Shown here one piece after another: positions 40,725 to 48,570 of a stretch of DNA of 48,570 nucleotides. The position numbers and the translations under genes are program-made. Source of the DNA: an uncultured Mycobacterium sp. (lineage in GTDB: Bacteria > Actinomycetota > Actinomycetes > Mycobacteriales > Mycobacteriaceae). The stretch covers positions 149,410 to 197,979 of the forward strand of contig FLQS01000034.1 of the NCBI GenBank assembly GCA_900078375.1. The letters run 5' to 3'. Positions within the stretch are counted from its first letter, which is position 1. Each line of letters opens with the position of its first letter. A model generated the notes under the pieces. That model ran no database searches and was not told the DNA's origin. It worked only from the letters and a program-made list of their open reading frames with translations.

Positions 40725-41661
40725 TGCGCCGCTGTGCGGACACCGAGTCGACCAGCGCCCGCAGACGTGCGTTGACCGCCTCGGGGTGTTCCAGGATGGC
40801 GCAGTGCCCGCCCGGGATCTCGACCAGTTCGACCAGGTTCGGGGCGGCGGCGGCGATCTTGCGGGCCTGGCACATTGGCAGCAGCCGATCGTTGCTGCTT
40901 CCGATGACCAGGGTCGGCACGGTCAGACCGGAAAGGTCGATGTGGCGCGGCCCCAGCTCGTCGACGAGCGTCCGCGCCCAGGCCCCGCGCCCCGCGGCCG
41001 GGGTGGCGGCGAACAGCTCGTGGATGAGGTCGGCGACAGCCGGGTCGGCCCCGGCACCGACGGCCATCATCGCGACGAACCAGCGGCTGCCAGGCTGAGC
41101 ACCGCGGACCAGCGGAGCCCCGCCGAACGTCCTGATCATCCCGCGCGCGGCCGCGGACCTGCCGCCGGCCAGCATCGGCGGCACCCGTAGCAAGTTGATC
41201 TCCTCCAGCAGGTCACCGGTGGTGGTGTTGATCAGGGCGACGGCTTCGGCGCGGTGCGCAACGCGGTGCCGGTAGCGGTCGGACCAGGCGCTGATCGCGA
41301 TCCCGCCCATCGAATGCCCGGCGATGACGGCCCGCTCCCCTGGTCGCAGGGTGGCCGACAGCACGGCATCCAGATCGCCCGCCAGGTGGCCGAGGCTGTA
41401 CGCCGACCGATTAGCCAGTCCGCTGCGGCCGTGCCCGCGGTGGTCGTAGGCGATCACCCGGTGGTCGCGGGCGAGATCGTTGATCTGCTCGTGCCAGACG
41501 CGGATGGCGCAGGTGATGCCGTGCGCCAGCACGATCGGGTAGCCGTCCTCGGGGCCGAAGACCTCGGTGTGCAGGTGGGTGCCGTCGGCGGCCTTGACCT
41601 CGACGGTTCGGCTGGGCGGCAACGTGGGGCCGCCGAGAACGGCGGCATGGGACGTCGACAT
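40714..41661 (-). CDS. Alpha/beta hydrolase fold protein
   Basis: A 315-residue hydrolase with VLAHGITCAIRVWHEQINDL (oxyanion region), AYDHRGHGRSG, the nucleophile elbow IAGHSMGGIAI (Ser 117), a cap domain, and the acid and His in IGSSNDRLLP and IPGGHCAILEHPEAVN. ATG 41661 has AAGGGGA upstream and fits the family N-terminus; an earlier ATG at 41745 is possible but lies near the divergent BluB gene. It converges with the amine oxidase with an 11-bp overlap. Ester, epoxide or lactone specificity is not apparent. Confidence 0.85.
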   Translation of the reverse strand: MSTSHAAVLGGPTLPPSRTVEVKAADGTHLHTEVFGPEDGYPIVLAHGITCAIRVWHEQINDLARDHRVIAYDHRGHGRSGLANRSAYSLGHLAGDLDAVLSATLRPGERAVIAGHSMGGIAISAWSDRYRHRVAHRAEAVALINTTTGDLLEEINLLRVPPMLAGGRSAAARGMIRTFGGAPLVRGAQPGSRWFVAMMAVGAGADPAVADLIHELFAATPAAGRGAWARTLVDELGPRHIDLSGLTVPTLVIGSSNDRLLPMCQARKIAAAAPNLVELVEIPGGHCAILEHPEAVNARLRALVDSVSAQRRISS

Positions 41662-41786
41662 GATTTCCCCTTGCTCGGCGCGGCGACGCTGCCCCACCGG
41701 GGTTATCAGAGTAGCTGTCACAGCCCCGCTGAACTGGTAGACCACGCCTGTCGTTACCGCTGCGTGCCGCTCTCTAAGATGACCCG

Positions 41787-42431
41787 GTGACCGACCACGC
41801 GTTCACCGCCGAGGAGCGTCGCGCCGTCTACCGCGTGATCAACGAACGCCGGGACATGCGCAGGTTCAGCCCGGGCGCCACGGTGCCCGAGGCGGTGCTG
41901 GCCCGGCTTCTGGCGGCCGCACACGCCGCACCCAGTGTTGGTCTCATGCAGCCCTGGCGGTTCCTGCGGATCACCGACGACGGGCTGCGGCAGAAGATCC
42001 ACGCGTTGGTCGACGAGGAACGCCAGCAGACCGCGGTTGCCTTGGGTACGCGGGCCGCAGAGTTCCTGGCGCTGAAGGTCGAAGGCATCCTCGACTGCGC
42101 CGAACTGCTGGTCGTCGCCCTCGGCGACGATCGCGACGGCCACGTCTTCGGGCGGCGAACGATGCCGCACATGGATCTTGCCTCGGTGTCATGCGCCATC
42201 CAGAACATGTGGCTGGCCGCCCGCGCCGAAGGCCTGGGCATGGGTTGGGTGTCGATCTTCGATCCAGCGCGCCTCCGCGAACTGCTCGAGATGCCGGCCG
42301 ACGCCGAGCCGGTGGCGATCCTGTGCCTCGGTCCGGTGCCCGATTTCCCCGACCGGCCGGCCTTGGAGATCGAGGAGTGGACGTTCGGCCGCCCGCTGGC
42401 CGAGTTCGTCAGCGAGAACCGTTGGGGCTAA
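41787..42431 (+). CDS. bluB: 5,6-dimethylbenzimidazole synthase (BluB)
   Basis: A 214-residue nitroreductase-fold flavoenzyme. BluB cannibalises reduced FMN with oxygen to make the lower ligand of cobalamin. The diagnostic segments are INERRDMRRFSPGATVPEAV, AAAHAAPSVGLMQPWRFLRI, GRRTMPHMDLASVSCAIQN and RAEGLGMGWVSIFDPA. These fit BluB better than generic nitroreductases, from memory. GTG start with only a weak ribosome binding site. No other cobalamin genes are close. Confidence 0.85.
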   Translation: MTDHAFTAEERRAVYRVINERRDMRRFSPGATVPEAVLARLLAAAHAAPSVGLMQPWRFLRITDDGLRQKIHALVDEERQQTAVALGTRAAEFLALKVEGILDCAELLVVALGDDRDGHVFGRRTMPHMDLASVSCAIQNMWLAARAEGLGMGWVSIFDPARLRELLEMPADAEPVAILCLGPVPDFPDRPALEIEEWTFGRPLAEFVSENRWG

Positions 42432-42444
42432 CCGGGTTTCCGGG

Positions 42445-42720
42445 CTAGCGGCCGACGGTGTAGCAACCCACGTATGGAATGCAACCGGTGGCCCCGCCCG
42501 GCCATGCCGAACCGCTGGGCCCGTTCGGGACACCGCCGCTGGCACCACCCCAGCCTGCCGTACCACCCGGGCCACCGGGAATGCTGCCCGAGACTCCGCA
42601 CTGGCTGCCATCGGCGTTGACGCAACCCGGCTCCGCGGCCGCCACGGGGGCGGCCACGATTGCCGCGGCTGCAGCACCGGTGAGGAAAACCGCGGTGAGG
42701 GACATTTTCGTCAATGCCAT
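42445..42720 (-). CDS. Small secreted Gly/Pro-rich protein with four cysteines
   Basis: A 91-residue protein with a clear signal peptide (TAVFLTGAAAAAIVAAPVAA, cleavage after about VAAA). The mature part is about 60 residues, Gly-, Pro- and Ser-rich, with four Cys (PGC, SQC, TGC, VGC) that could form two disulfides. No family recognised. ATG 42720 is chosen; GTG 42726 is in frame 6 nt earlier. It is divergent from another small secreted protein, 69 bp away, and both may share a control region. Confidence 0.7.
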   Translation of the reverse strand: MALTKMSLTAVFLTGAAAAAIVAAPVAAAEPGCVNADGSQCGVSGSIPGGPGGTAGWGGASGGVPNGPSGSAWPGGATGCIPYVGCYTVGR

Positions 42721-42789
42721 GCGCACAGTTAACCCGAATTGATGCCAAGAAGGACAGATCCGACCGCACTTTCGACTACAACTAGGCAG

Positions 42790-43029
42790 ATGAAGACACT
42801 GTTCGCCGCTGGGATGACCGCCGCAGCGCTACTGCTGGCCCCCGCATCGGCACACGCAGATGACGTGTTCGGCCCGAACGTGGTCGTCGGCCCCAATGTC
42901 CAGGTCGGTCCTGGCATAACGTTCGCCGACCCCCTTGAGGCGGCGGCCCAAGCCGCTGCCGGGCGCGAGCCTTGCTTCGCCCCCGACGGCTCGACTTACT
43001 ACACCCCAGGCGACGCCCCCTGCACCTGA
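42790..43029 (+). CDS. Small secreted protein with VGPN repeats
   Basis: A 79-residue product beginning MKTLFAAGMTAAALLLAPAS with cleavage after AHA. The mature 56-residue peptide contains a short repeat (VFGPNVVVGPNVQVGPGI), an Ala-rich segment and two Cys near the C-terminus (EPCFAPDG, DAPCT). No known family. ATG 42790 gives the signal peptide directly; the frame extends upstream to 42739 but with unlikely sequence. Exported by Sec in all probability. Confidence 0.65.
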   Translation: MKTLFAAGMTAAALLLAPASAHADDVFGPNVVVGPNVQVGPGITFADPLEAAAQAAAGREPCFAPDGSTYYTPGDAPCT

Positions 43030-43194
43030 GAAGTGCCAGGACCGGTCCCCTACGTGTAAGCTGAGCCGAGGTTGAATTTCCAGCCGCGGTATTCGTCGCA
43101 GGCGAGCGGTGTGCCTCGCACCCGCAATGCGAGCCTCTCAGGCGCGTTCCACAGAAACTTTGTTTTCCTCCTAGTGCTCACCGGAGCCGCCCCA

Positions 43195-43575
43195 ATGCTT
43201 ACTTCTCGTTCCGAAGCGCCGATAGACGGTGAAACCCGAAGCCCACTGCAGCTCGTCACCGAATGGCTCACCACCACCGACGTTCGGATCACCGTCGCCG
43301 GCAGTGTCGACATGTGCACGGCCCAGCAATTCAGTGACTACGTCTTCCGCCGTGCGGGCAACTGCAAGCTACTGACCCTCGATATGACCCGGGTGACATT
43401 CTTTGACTGCGCGGGCTTTTCGGCGCTGGCCGATATCGACGAGCGGTGCCGCCGCGCAAACGTCACCTGGATGATCCAACCCGCGCCGTGCATGTCGCGC
43501 GTCGTGGATATCTGCGATCCGTTCAACGAACTGCCGATGTCCAATGGTGGCAAGTTCGAATCAGTCTGTGCCTGA
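43195..43575 (+). CDS. STAS-domain protein (anti-sigma factor antagonist-like), non-canonical site
   Basis: A 126-residue STAS-domain protein. TTDVRITVAGSVDMCTAQQF is the first strand pair, and LLTLDMTRVTFFDCAGFSAL contains the region that in SpoIIAA/RsbV carries the phosphorylated Ser (D-S-S/T-G). Here it is D-C-A-G with no hydroxyl residue, so normal phospho-switching seems impossible. ATG 43195 with CGGAG upstream is preferred; an in-frame ATG at 43072 would add 41 weakly plausible residues. It converges on the LuxR/kinase pair with 114 bp of non-coding DNA (43576-43689), in which I see no clear terminator. Confidence 0.77.
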   Translation: MLTSRSEAPIDGETRSPLQLVTEWLTTTDVRITVAGSVDMCTAQQFSDYVFRRAGNCKLLTLDMTRVTFFDCAGFSALADIDERCRRANVTWMIQPAPCMSRVVDICDPFNELPMSNGGKFESVCA

Positions 43576-43689
43576 AAGGGGACACTTCATGGACCCGCTA
43601 TTTTCCCATCCCGTCCAAGCCCAAACCGCCACGTCGTCAGACGATGACCAACCACCGACACCCGTTGAGAATCCGGAGTTTTCCCACCG

Positions 43690-46377
43690 CTAGCCGTTTG
43701 CCGGTGTGTCGGGATCGGCGTTGCGCATCAGACGGATCAGCTGCTCGCGTTCGTTGATTCCGAGCTGTTTGAACACTCGGTAGAGGTGACCCTCAACGGT
43801 GCGAACCGATACCACCAGACGCTCGGCGATCTGCCTGTTGGTCAGCCCGTTGGCGACCAGGGTGGCGATCTCACGCTCACGACCGCTGAGCGGCAACGGA
43901 ACTCCGCCGGTTGCCGTCGCGGGAGTGTGCAGCCCGAACGTGCTGACCAGCCAGTGCGCCCGGGTCGAGGATTGAAGGCCCGGCAGCCGTGTGCCCGCCC
44001 GCCGGTGTGCCAGCGCCGCCGCAGCGAAGGCGTCCGCCGCGTGCGCAGCCATCCCGAGGGATTCCCATTCACTGGCCACCCGGTCAAGGCCGTCACCGTC
44101 GCCGGCCGCGACCGCTTCGGCATGTCCGGCCGCAAGCGTTGCGATGGGCGTATCCAGTTGTTCGGCAAGGGCTTTGAAGCGAGCCACGTCGGGCTCCATC
44201 CCGAACCGCAAGCCGGTGTAGAGTGCCTCCAGCTCGCCGGTGGTGGCACCGGAGCGGTGGGCGGCTTCCGCGGCCCGCTCGATCGCGCTGTGAGCGTCGA
44301 TGGTCGCGCCGATGGCAGCGCTGTGATAGGCCCTGGCCAACTCGAGCAATGGCCGGAATACCTCCACCGCAGGTCCCCACGCGCCTTCGGCCATACTCAG
44401 CGCCCGGGCGGCCGCGCCGCTGTCGCCGCGCAATACCTCGGCCTGGACGGTCCAGGCCGCAACCAGGGGCACCCAGCCGCCGGACAGGGTTGACACCATC
44501 GCCGACAACGCACGCTGAAGCCAGTCGCAGGCGGCCTGCGGGTGGCCGGCCGCGAGCTGCACGCGGCCGGCCATAGCGGCGACGATGGCCTCGGCGTGCG
44601 GCGCCCCGTGAGCCTGAGCCTGCTGCCGGTCGACGATCGCCTGAGCGGCGGCGATATCACCGCGGTTGAGCGCGGACAACGCCTCCGACAACGAGATGGC
44701 GTACTGCTGTGGCCCGGAGGCACAGTGCAGCGCCGCGTCTGCGCCACGGCTGGCGGCGGCCGCCAGCACCTCGGGGCGACCCCGCAGGTTCGCGGACCCA
44801 GCGGCCGGGACAGCAGCCCACAGAACCGCCATCGGCATCGCATCCGGATCAGCGATGACGGCTGCGCTTGCGGCATCGGCGGTGTCGAGGTCGGCGGCGA
44901 AGTAGGCGATGGACGCCTCGACCGCCAGGGCATAGCTGCGCAGGGCCGGAAGCGTGACGCGTGACCGGACCGTGCCCAGCACCTCCTCGGCCTCTGCTCG
45001 CAGCCCGCACCCGAAGAACAGGTTGGTGGCCCGCAGGCACCCCCAACGAACGAGCGTGACTTCGTCGCGCGGATCGAAGGGCGCCAACAGCTCCTCGGCC
45101 TGCTCGTTGAAACCCTGCCAGGCCAGCGCATCAGCGAGCGCGATGGCAGCGCGCAATCCCCCGCCATGGTCGTAGGCGAACCGCGCCAGCTGCTCGGCGA
45201 GCGTCAGGCTGGACATCGTCATCGCACTCTCGGCGGCATCGATCACCAGGTTGACGTCCGGTGTCGCATCACTGTTCATCATCAGCCGGGCGAGCTCGAT
45301 GACCAGCCGCGGGTCCCGAGCCGAGTTCGGGCCCTGATCGCCGACCAGTGTCCAAAACTTCTGCGCGAGAGAGGTATTGATCTGCCGAAGTCGGCCCACA
45401 CCGCAACTCTTGCGCACAACGTCTGCCAGGACCGGGTGTGCCACCTGAACCCGCATGCGCAGCGGGTCGCTGATCACGTGGATGACGGCATGACGTTCGG
45501 CATCGCTGATCGCGTCGATATCGCACATCGAGCGAAGCGCATTCCAATCCAGAATTTCTGCGGCTGCAACGATTTCGAGAACATCGCGCTCGTTAGGCGG
45601 CAGCCCGCGAACCCGCGATTCCAATAGCTGCTCGATGTCGGAGCCCAGCCGCGGGGAATGGGTGAGCCGCCACCGGCCGGTGTCATCGGTGAGCGCACCG
45701 TCGTCCACGGCGGTGTCCATCAGGCCACGCAAAAGCAGCGGGCTGCCTGCCGACAGTTCGTGAAGCTCGTCGACGACGGTACCGGAGACGAGGCCACCCA
45801 ACGTCTCGGTGAGCAGCCGCCCGGTGTCGGCGTGCGAGAACGCGCCGACCTCGATGCGGCGAAGGTACTGGTCTTTCCACAACGCGGTGATGGCGTCGGG
45901 GACCTCGGCTTCCGTGCGTATGGTGACGATCAGCGTCGCCACCCCGCGCACGGCAAGCTGGTGCACGACGATCGCGGAAAGCGGATCGAGCAAATGCGCG
46001 TCATCGACGACCAGCAGCAGGTTGTCCACGTCATCGAGCGCGTCGTGCGCCGCGGCGAGCAGGCGGATCGGCTCAAGCGCACCCGGGATCTGCACGATGC
46101 CGGCAAAGGCCGCCAGCGGCACGTCCCGAGATGTCTGAGTCCCCAGGACGAAATGGGTCCTCATTCCGCGGCCGCTGAGCCGTTCAGCTACCTGACGCGC
46201 CAGCGCGGTCTTACCGACGCCGGCCTCTCCGACGAATACGACGCCGCTGAACGACGAGTTGTCGACGGCGTCCATCGCCTGATGGATCTCTGCCGAGCGG
46301 GCAACGAACGGCCACTCCAATGGCAGGCCACCTTCCCTCGGGTAGGGCTCTTCCCGTGCGGCGCACGGTCCCTGCAT
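43690..46377 (-). CDS. Large LuxR family regulator with AAA ATPase domain (LAL/MalT type)
   Basis: An 895-residue signal-transducing ATPase regulator. The N-terminus has Walker A GEAGVGKTALARQV (from residue 50) and Walker B LLLVVDDAHLLD (119-131). A long middle of alpha-helical repeats, rich in Ala and TPR-like, spans about 380-800. The C-terminus holds the LuxR helix-turn-helix: SGREREIATLVANGLTNRQI, then AERLVVSVRTVEGHLYRVFK. ATG 46377 is used; no strong ribosome binding site is seen. It lies 74 bp downstream of a Ser/Thr kinase gene on the same strand, suggesting a kinase-regulator pair. Confidence 0.9.
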   Translation of the reverse strand: MQGPCAAREEPYPREGGLPLEWPFVARSAEIHQAMDAVDNSSFSGVVFVGEAGVGKTALARQVAERLSGRGMRTHFVLGTQTSRDVPLAAFAGIVQIPGALEPIRLLAAAHDALDDVDNLLLVVDDAHLLDPLSAIVVHQLAVRGVATLIVTIRTEAEVPDAITALWKDQYLRRIEVGAFSHADTGRLLTETLGGLVSGTVVDELHELSAGSPLLLRGLMDTAVDDGALTDDTGRWRLTHSPRLGSDIEQLLESRVRGLPPNERDVLEIVAAAEILDWNALRSMCDIDAISDAERHAVIHVISDPLRMRVQVAHPVLADVVRKSCGVGRLRQINTSLAQKFWTLVGDQGPNSARDPRLVIELARLMMNSDATPDVNLVIDAAESAMTMSSLTLAEQLARFAYDHGGGLRAAIALADALAWQGFNEQAEELLAPFDPRDEVTLVRWGCLRATNLFFGCGLRAEAEEVLGTVRSRVTLPALRSYALAVEASIAYFAADLDTADAASAAVIADPDAMPMAVLWAAVPAAGSANLRGRPEVLAAAASRGADAALHCASGPQQYAISLSEALSALNRGDIAAAQAIVDRQQAQAHGAPHAEAIVAAMAGRVQLAAGHPQAACDWLQRALSAMVSTLSGGWVPLVAAWTVQAEVLRGDSGAAARALSMAEGAWGPAVEVFRPLLELARAYHSAAIGATIDAHSAIERAAEAAHRSGATTGELEALYTGLRFGMEPDVARFKALAEQLDTPIATLAAGHAEAVAAGDGDGLDRVASEWESLGMAAHAADAFAAAALAHRRAGTRLPGLQSSTRAHWLVSTFGLHTPATATGGVPLPLSGREREIATLVANGLTNRQIAERLVVSVRTVEGHLYRVFKQLGINEREQLIRLMRNADPDTPANG

Positions 46378-46451
46378 AGCGAGTAGATATTAGCGCCGGA
46401 TGGCCGCTGACCGGGGCTTACTGATCAACGGGACTCGAAAGCGCGCCGGCC

Positions 46452-47624
46452 CTACCCGCGTTTTTTGTCGCCCTTGCCATGCCCCCGGCCGGCTGGGCCG
46501 CCGTCCGTATTCGGGGCCGGCGGTGGGACGACGGGACTCGGCGGTGGCGCGACGCTGGTCGGTGGCACCACGGGCGCGCTGGTACCCACCGGTTGCGGCG
46601 GCGGTGTCGACGATGATGGTTCCAGCGCCAATGCCACCACCGAGACGGCCAGGGCGATCAGGACCGCGGCCGCGGCCGCATACATCCGACCCCTGCCACG
46701 TCGAGGCCGCGGCCGACCGGGAACAGGGGCGGGCGGAATCGGCGGTCCCGGAAGGACTTTGGTTGCCGGCCGGGGTGGGGCCGGGACCGGGGCGGTGACG
46801 TCAAGCAACGCCCGGCGGTCACCGGCCAGCGCTACCCGCATCTGTGTGGCACTGCCGAAGCGCTGCAACGGGTTTCGCGATATCGCCCGCTCGATGACTG
46901 CTGCCAGAAACGGATCCGCATCGGGTCGGATCGCGGCCACCGGCGGTGGCGGAGTGTCCATGATCGCGTGGGCCAGCACGGCTGGATTGTCCTGCGGGAA
47001 AAGGCGCCGGCCGAGCAATGCCTCGTAAGCCATCAGGCCGACCGCGTAAAGATCGTCGGCCACTGTGGCGGGCGCACCGCTGATGCGTTCAGGGCTCAGG
47101 TAGCTCATGGTCCCGAGGATCTGGCCGGTCGACGTGGCTGCCCCGCCTCCGGTTTTCGCGATGCCAAAGTCGGCGACCTTCATGGAGTCACCGGATGCCG
47201 ACACGAGGATGTTGCCCGGTTTGATATCCCGATGCAGTATTCCTGCGCCGTGAGCTGCCTGCAGGCCCGCCAGAACGTCGTCGAGCATCGCACGGACCCC
47301 AACGGGTGGCATGGGACCCGCCGCGATGACATCGGCCAGTGTCCGCCCGGGTAGCCGTTCCAGCACGATGAAGGGGGTGCCTTCGTGTACACCGAAGTCG
47401 AACACGACGACGATGTTCTGGTGCGTCAACCGCGCCACCGACCGGGCCTCGTCTTCGAACCGGCGCCGAATATCGGGCATCGCCCCAAGCGCCGGATGCA
47501 GCAGTTTCACGGCTACCGGCCGGTTGAGCCGACTATCCCAACCATCGCGGACTTCGGCCATGCCGCCGCGACCCAGAATCCCGCGTAGCTCGTAGCGGTC
47601 CACGAGCATTTCGTGGCCGGTCAT
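46452..47624 (-). CDS. Membrane-anchored Ser/Thr protein kinase (Pkn family)
   Basis: A 390-residue Hanks-type kinase. The glycine loop GRGGMAEVRDG (about 18-28), Lys 40 in VAVKLL, HRDIKPGNIL (131-140) with Asp 133, DFG 152-154, and GTMSYLSPE (171-179) are all intact. A Pro-rich linker leads to one transmembrane helix (about 314-334). The outside part is a short Pro/Thr/Ser-rich tail with a basic end (GKGDKKRG), not PASTA or another sensor domain. ATG 47624 with AAGGA upstream. It precedes the LAL-type regulator, so the pair may be a signalling unit; a parallel is PknK, in which kinase and MalT-like domains are fused. Confidence 0.9.
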   Translation of the reverse strand: MTGHEMLVDRYELRGILGRGGMAEVRDGWDSRLNRPVAVKLLHPALGAMPDIRRRFEDEARSVARLTHQNIVVVFDFGVHEGTPFIVLERLPGRTLADVIAAGPMPPVGVRAMLDDVLAGLQAAHGAGILHRDIKPGNILVSASGDSMKVADFGIAKTGGGAATSTGQILGTMSYLSPERISGAPATVADDLYAVGLMAYEALLGRRLFPQDNPAVLAHAIMDTPPPPVAAIRPDADPFLAAVIERAISRNPLQRFGSATQMRVALAGDRRALLDVTAPVPAPPRPATKVLPGPPIPPAPVPGRPRPRRGRGRMYAAAAAVLIALAVSVVALALEPSSSTPPPQPVGTSAPVVPPTSVAPPPSPVVPPPAPNTDGGPAGRGHGKGDKKRG

Positions 47625-47692
47625 GCCTTGTTCCTTACCCCGACGGGGGAACTGCAAACCCACCCCTGCTCGCGGGACGGGCCGACCCCCTA

Positions 47693-47708
47693 CTGATTAA
47701 TTGATCAG
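47693..47708. promoter_or_regulatory. 16-bp palindrome, candidate operator
   Basis: CTGATTAATTGATCAG is complementary at 7 of 8 pairs. It lies in the 247-bp region between the divergent kinase and aminotransferase genes, 69 bp before the kinase start, and stands out as AT-rich in high-GC DNA. A regulator cannot be named. Confidence 0.4.
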
Positions 47709-47718
47709 GCAAGTGGCC

Positions 47719-47740
47719 GGGCGTTAGGCTTCTGACGCCC
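47719..47740. other. Stem-loop in the kinase-aminotransferase intergenic region
   Basis: GGGCGTTAG (47719-47727) pairs with CTGACGCCC (47732-47740) with one T-G wobble and a GCTT tetraloop. On the plus strand it is followed by TCGTTAATAGGTTT rather than a T-run. It may belong to a leader, a small RNA or a weak terminator. The remainder of 47741-47871 shows no other clear feature except GAAAGGA before the aminotransferase ATG. Confidence 0.45.
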
Positions 47741-47871
47741 TCGTTAATAGGTTTACCACCCCAGATGACCTGCAAATTTGACCGGTAGACAACCGGCGAG
47801 CACATCGGCCATCGCTTAACCGCACTGAGCGCACAGCTGTCTGCGATGCTTCGTGCGGTGAAAGGAACCGG

Positions 47872-48570
47872 ATGAAGTTCGCGCAGTCGAGCAGGCTGTC
47901 CAACCTGTCGCACGAAACTCCGGGGCCGATCGCCGAAGAGGTGGCCCGGCTGGAGGCGGCGGGACACCACGTCATGCGACTGGATGCGGGTGATCCGCAT
48001 CCATTCGGTTTCGAGGCACCCGCCGAACTGCTTCGCGAGATCGCCGGCACGTTGGCGGCCTCGGCCGGCTACACCGGGCCCAAGGGACTGCCGTCGGCCA
48101 GGCATGCCGTCGTGCAGTACTACGCGGCCCGCGCCGTTCCGGATGTCCACGTCGAGAATGTGTTCCTCGGTAACGGCGCCTCCGAATTGATCACGATGGC
48201 GATGACCGCGCTGCTCGAAGACCGCGACGAAGTCCTGGTGCCCGCGCCCGACTTCCCGGTCTGGACCGCCGCGGTCAACGTCAACGGTGGCCGCGCCGTT
48301 CACTATCGATGCGACGAGTCATCGGACTGGTACCCCGATGTCGCCGATATCGCGGCGAAGGTTACCGCGCGAACGCGGGCGATCGTGATCATCAACCCCA
48401 ACAATCCGACTGGCGCGGTGTACCCGCCCGACGTGCTGACCGAGATCCTCGAGCTCGCACGCGAGCACAACCTCATCGTCTGCTCGGACGAGATCTACGA
48501 CAAAATCCTCTACGACGACGCCACGCACACCGTGACAGCGTCACTGGCGCCGGATCTGCTCTGCCTGACG
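47872..48570 (+). CDS. Pyridoxal-phosphate aminotransferase, class I/II, partial (AspC/AlaA-like)
   Basis: The first 233 residues of a fold-I aminotransferase; the gene continues beyond the right edge. Landmarks are VMRLDAGDPHPFGFEAP, SAGYTGPKGLPSARHAVVQY, FLGNGASELITMAMTALLE and IINPNNPTGAVYP. CSDEIYDKILYDD supplies the conserved Asp that contacts the PLP ring nitrogen; the PLP lysine lies outside the window. The sequence resembles the mycobacterial enzyme annotated as aspartate or alanine aminotransferase (alaA/aspC type). AAAGGAACCGG stands just before the ATG. It is divergent from the kinase. Confidence 0.87.
   Translation, partial: MKFAQSSRLSNLSHETPGPIAEEVARLEAAGHHVMRLDAGDPHPFGFEAPAELLREIAGTLAASAGYTGPKGLPSARHAVVQYYAARAVPDVHVENVFLGNGASELITMAMTALLEDRDEVLVPAPDFPVWTAAVNVNGGRAVHYRCDESSDWYPDVADIAAKVTARTRAIVIINPNNPTGAVYPPDVLTEILELAREHNLIVCSDEIYDKILYDDATHTVTASLAPDLLCLT

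Noticed and set aside
1..48570. tRNA or rRNA genes, CRISPR arrays, prophage or IS elements
   Set aside because: None was found by reading; no cloverleaf with a CCA-type end, spaced direct repeats, integrase or transposase was recognised.

Overview
The window is high-GC DNA from a mycobacterium, most likely a fast-growing one (Mycolicibacterium type). The evidence is an antigen 85 mycolyltransferase, a mycolic-acid-type methyltransferase, an F420-type luciferase-like oxidoreductase, many TetR regulators and acyl-CoA enzymes, frequent GTG starts with ATGA/GTGA overlaps, and a complete 14-gene nuo operon preceded by a receiver-like gene as in other mycobacteria. No rRNA, tRNA, CRISPR array, prophage or insertion sequence was seen, and no stretch above 300 bases lacks a gene.

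Layout. 1-5.6 kb: a partial aldo/keto reductase divergent from a MarR regulator with an apparent ATT start, a molybdopterin oxidoreductase, a PaiB-like FMN-binding protein divergent from a TetR regulator, and an AcuI-type reductase that ends at a two-way terminator shared with fbpB (antigen 85). 6.8-11.6 kb: a tightly overlapping operon of a short homogentisate-dioxygenase-like cupin, an alpha/beta hydrolase, a CaiB-type CoA transferase and an HMG-CoA-lyase-like enzyme, followed by an S4 RNA-binding protein. 11.6-17 kb: a UmaA-like methyltransferase divergent from an operon of TetR, acyl-CoA dehydrogenase, APH-type kinase, DUF6285, SnoaL-like and YceI genes closed by a terminator. 17-33.6 kb: a degenerate receiver protein, nuoA-N and a crotonase. 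33.6-39.3 kb: a lipid-metabolism block (two SDRs, TetR, second APH-type kinase, unknown protein, LLM oxidoreductase) bracketed by two inverted copies of a 57-nt repeat. 39.4-43.6 kb: amine oxidase, hydrolase, BluB, two small secreted proteins and a STAS protein. 43.7-48.6 kb: a large LuxR-family ATPase regulator downstream of a Ser/Thr kinase, then a partial aminotransferase.

How the genes work together. The most interesting signal is a duplicated promoter-operator. A 29-nt motif (25/29 identical) overlaps matched -35/-10 elements both before the dioxygenase operon (6846-11252) and before the TetR gene at 12758. This predicts one TetR regulon joining a ring-cleavage/CoA-transfer/lyase operon to an acyl-CoA dehydrogenase-kinase-DUF6285 set that resembles the LvaC-LvaA-LvaB machinery for 4-hydroxyacyl-CoA. 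Together they could form an undescribed pathway for a hydroquinone-like aromatic with a hydroxylated or branched side chain. The substrate is inference.

The nuo operon encodes proton-pumping complex I (all of A to N, with the cluster-binding residues checked in B, E, F, G and I). A CRP-like palindrome lies just before nuoA, and a long hairpin occupies the only sizeable gap, between nuoF and nuoG.
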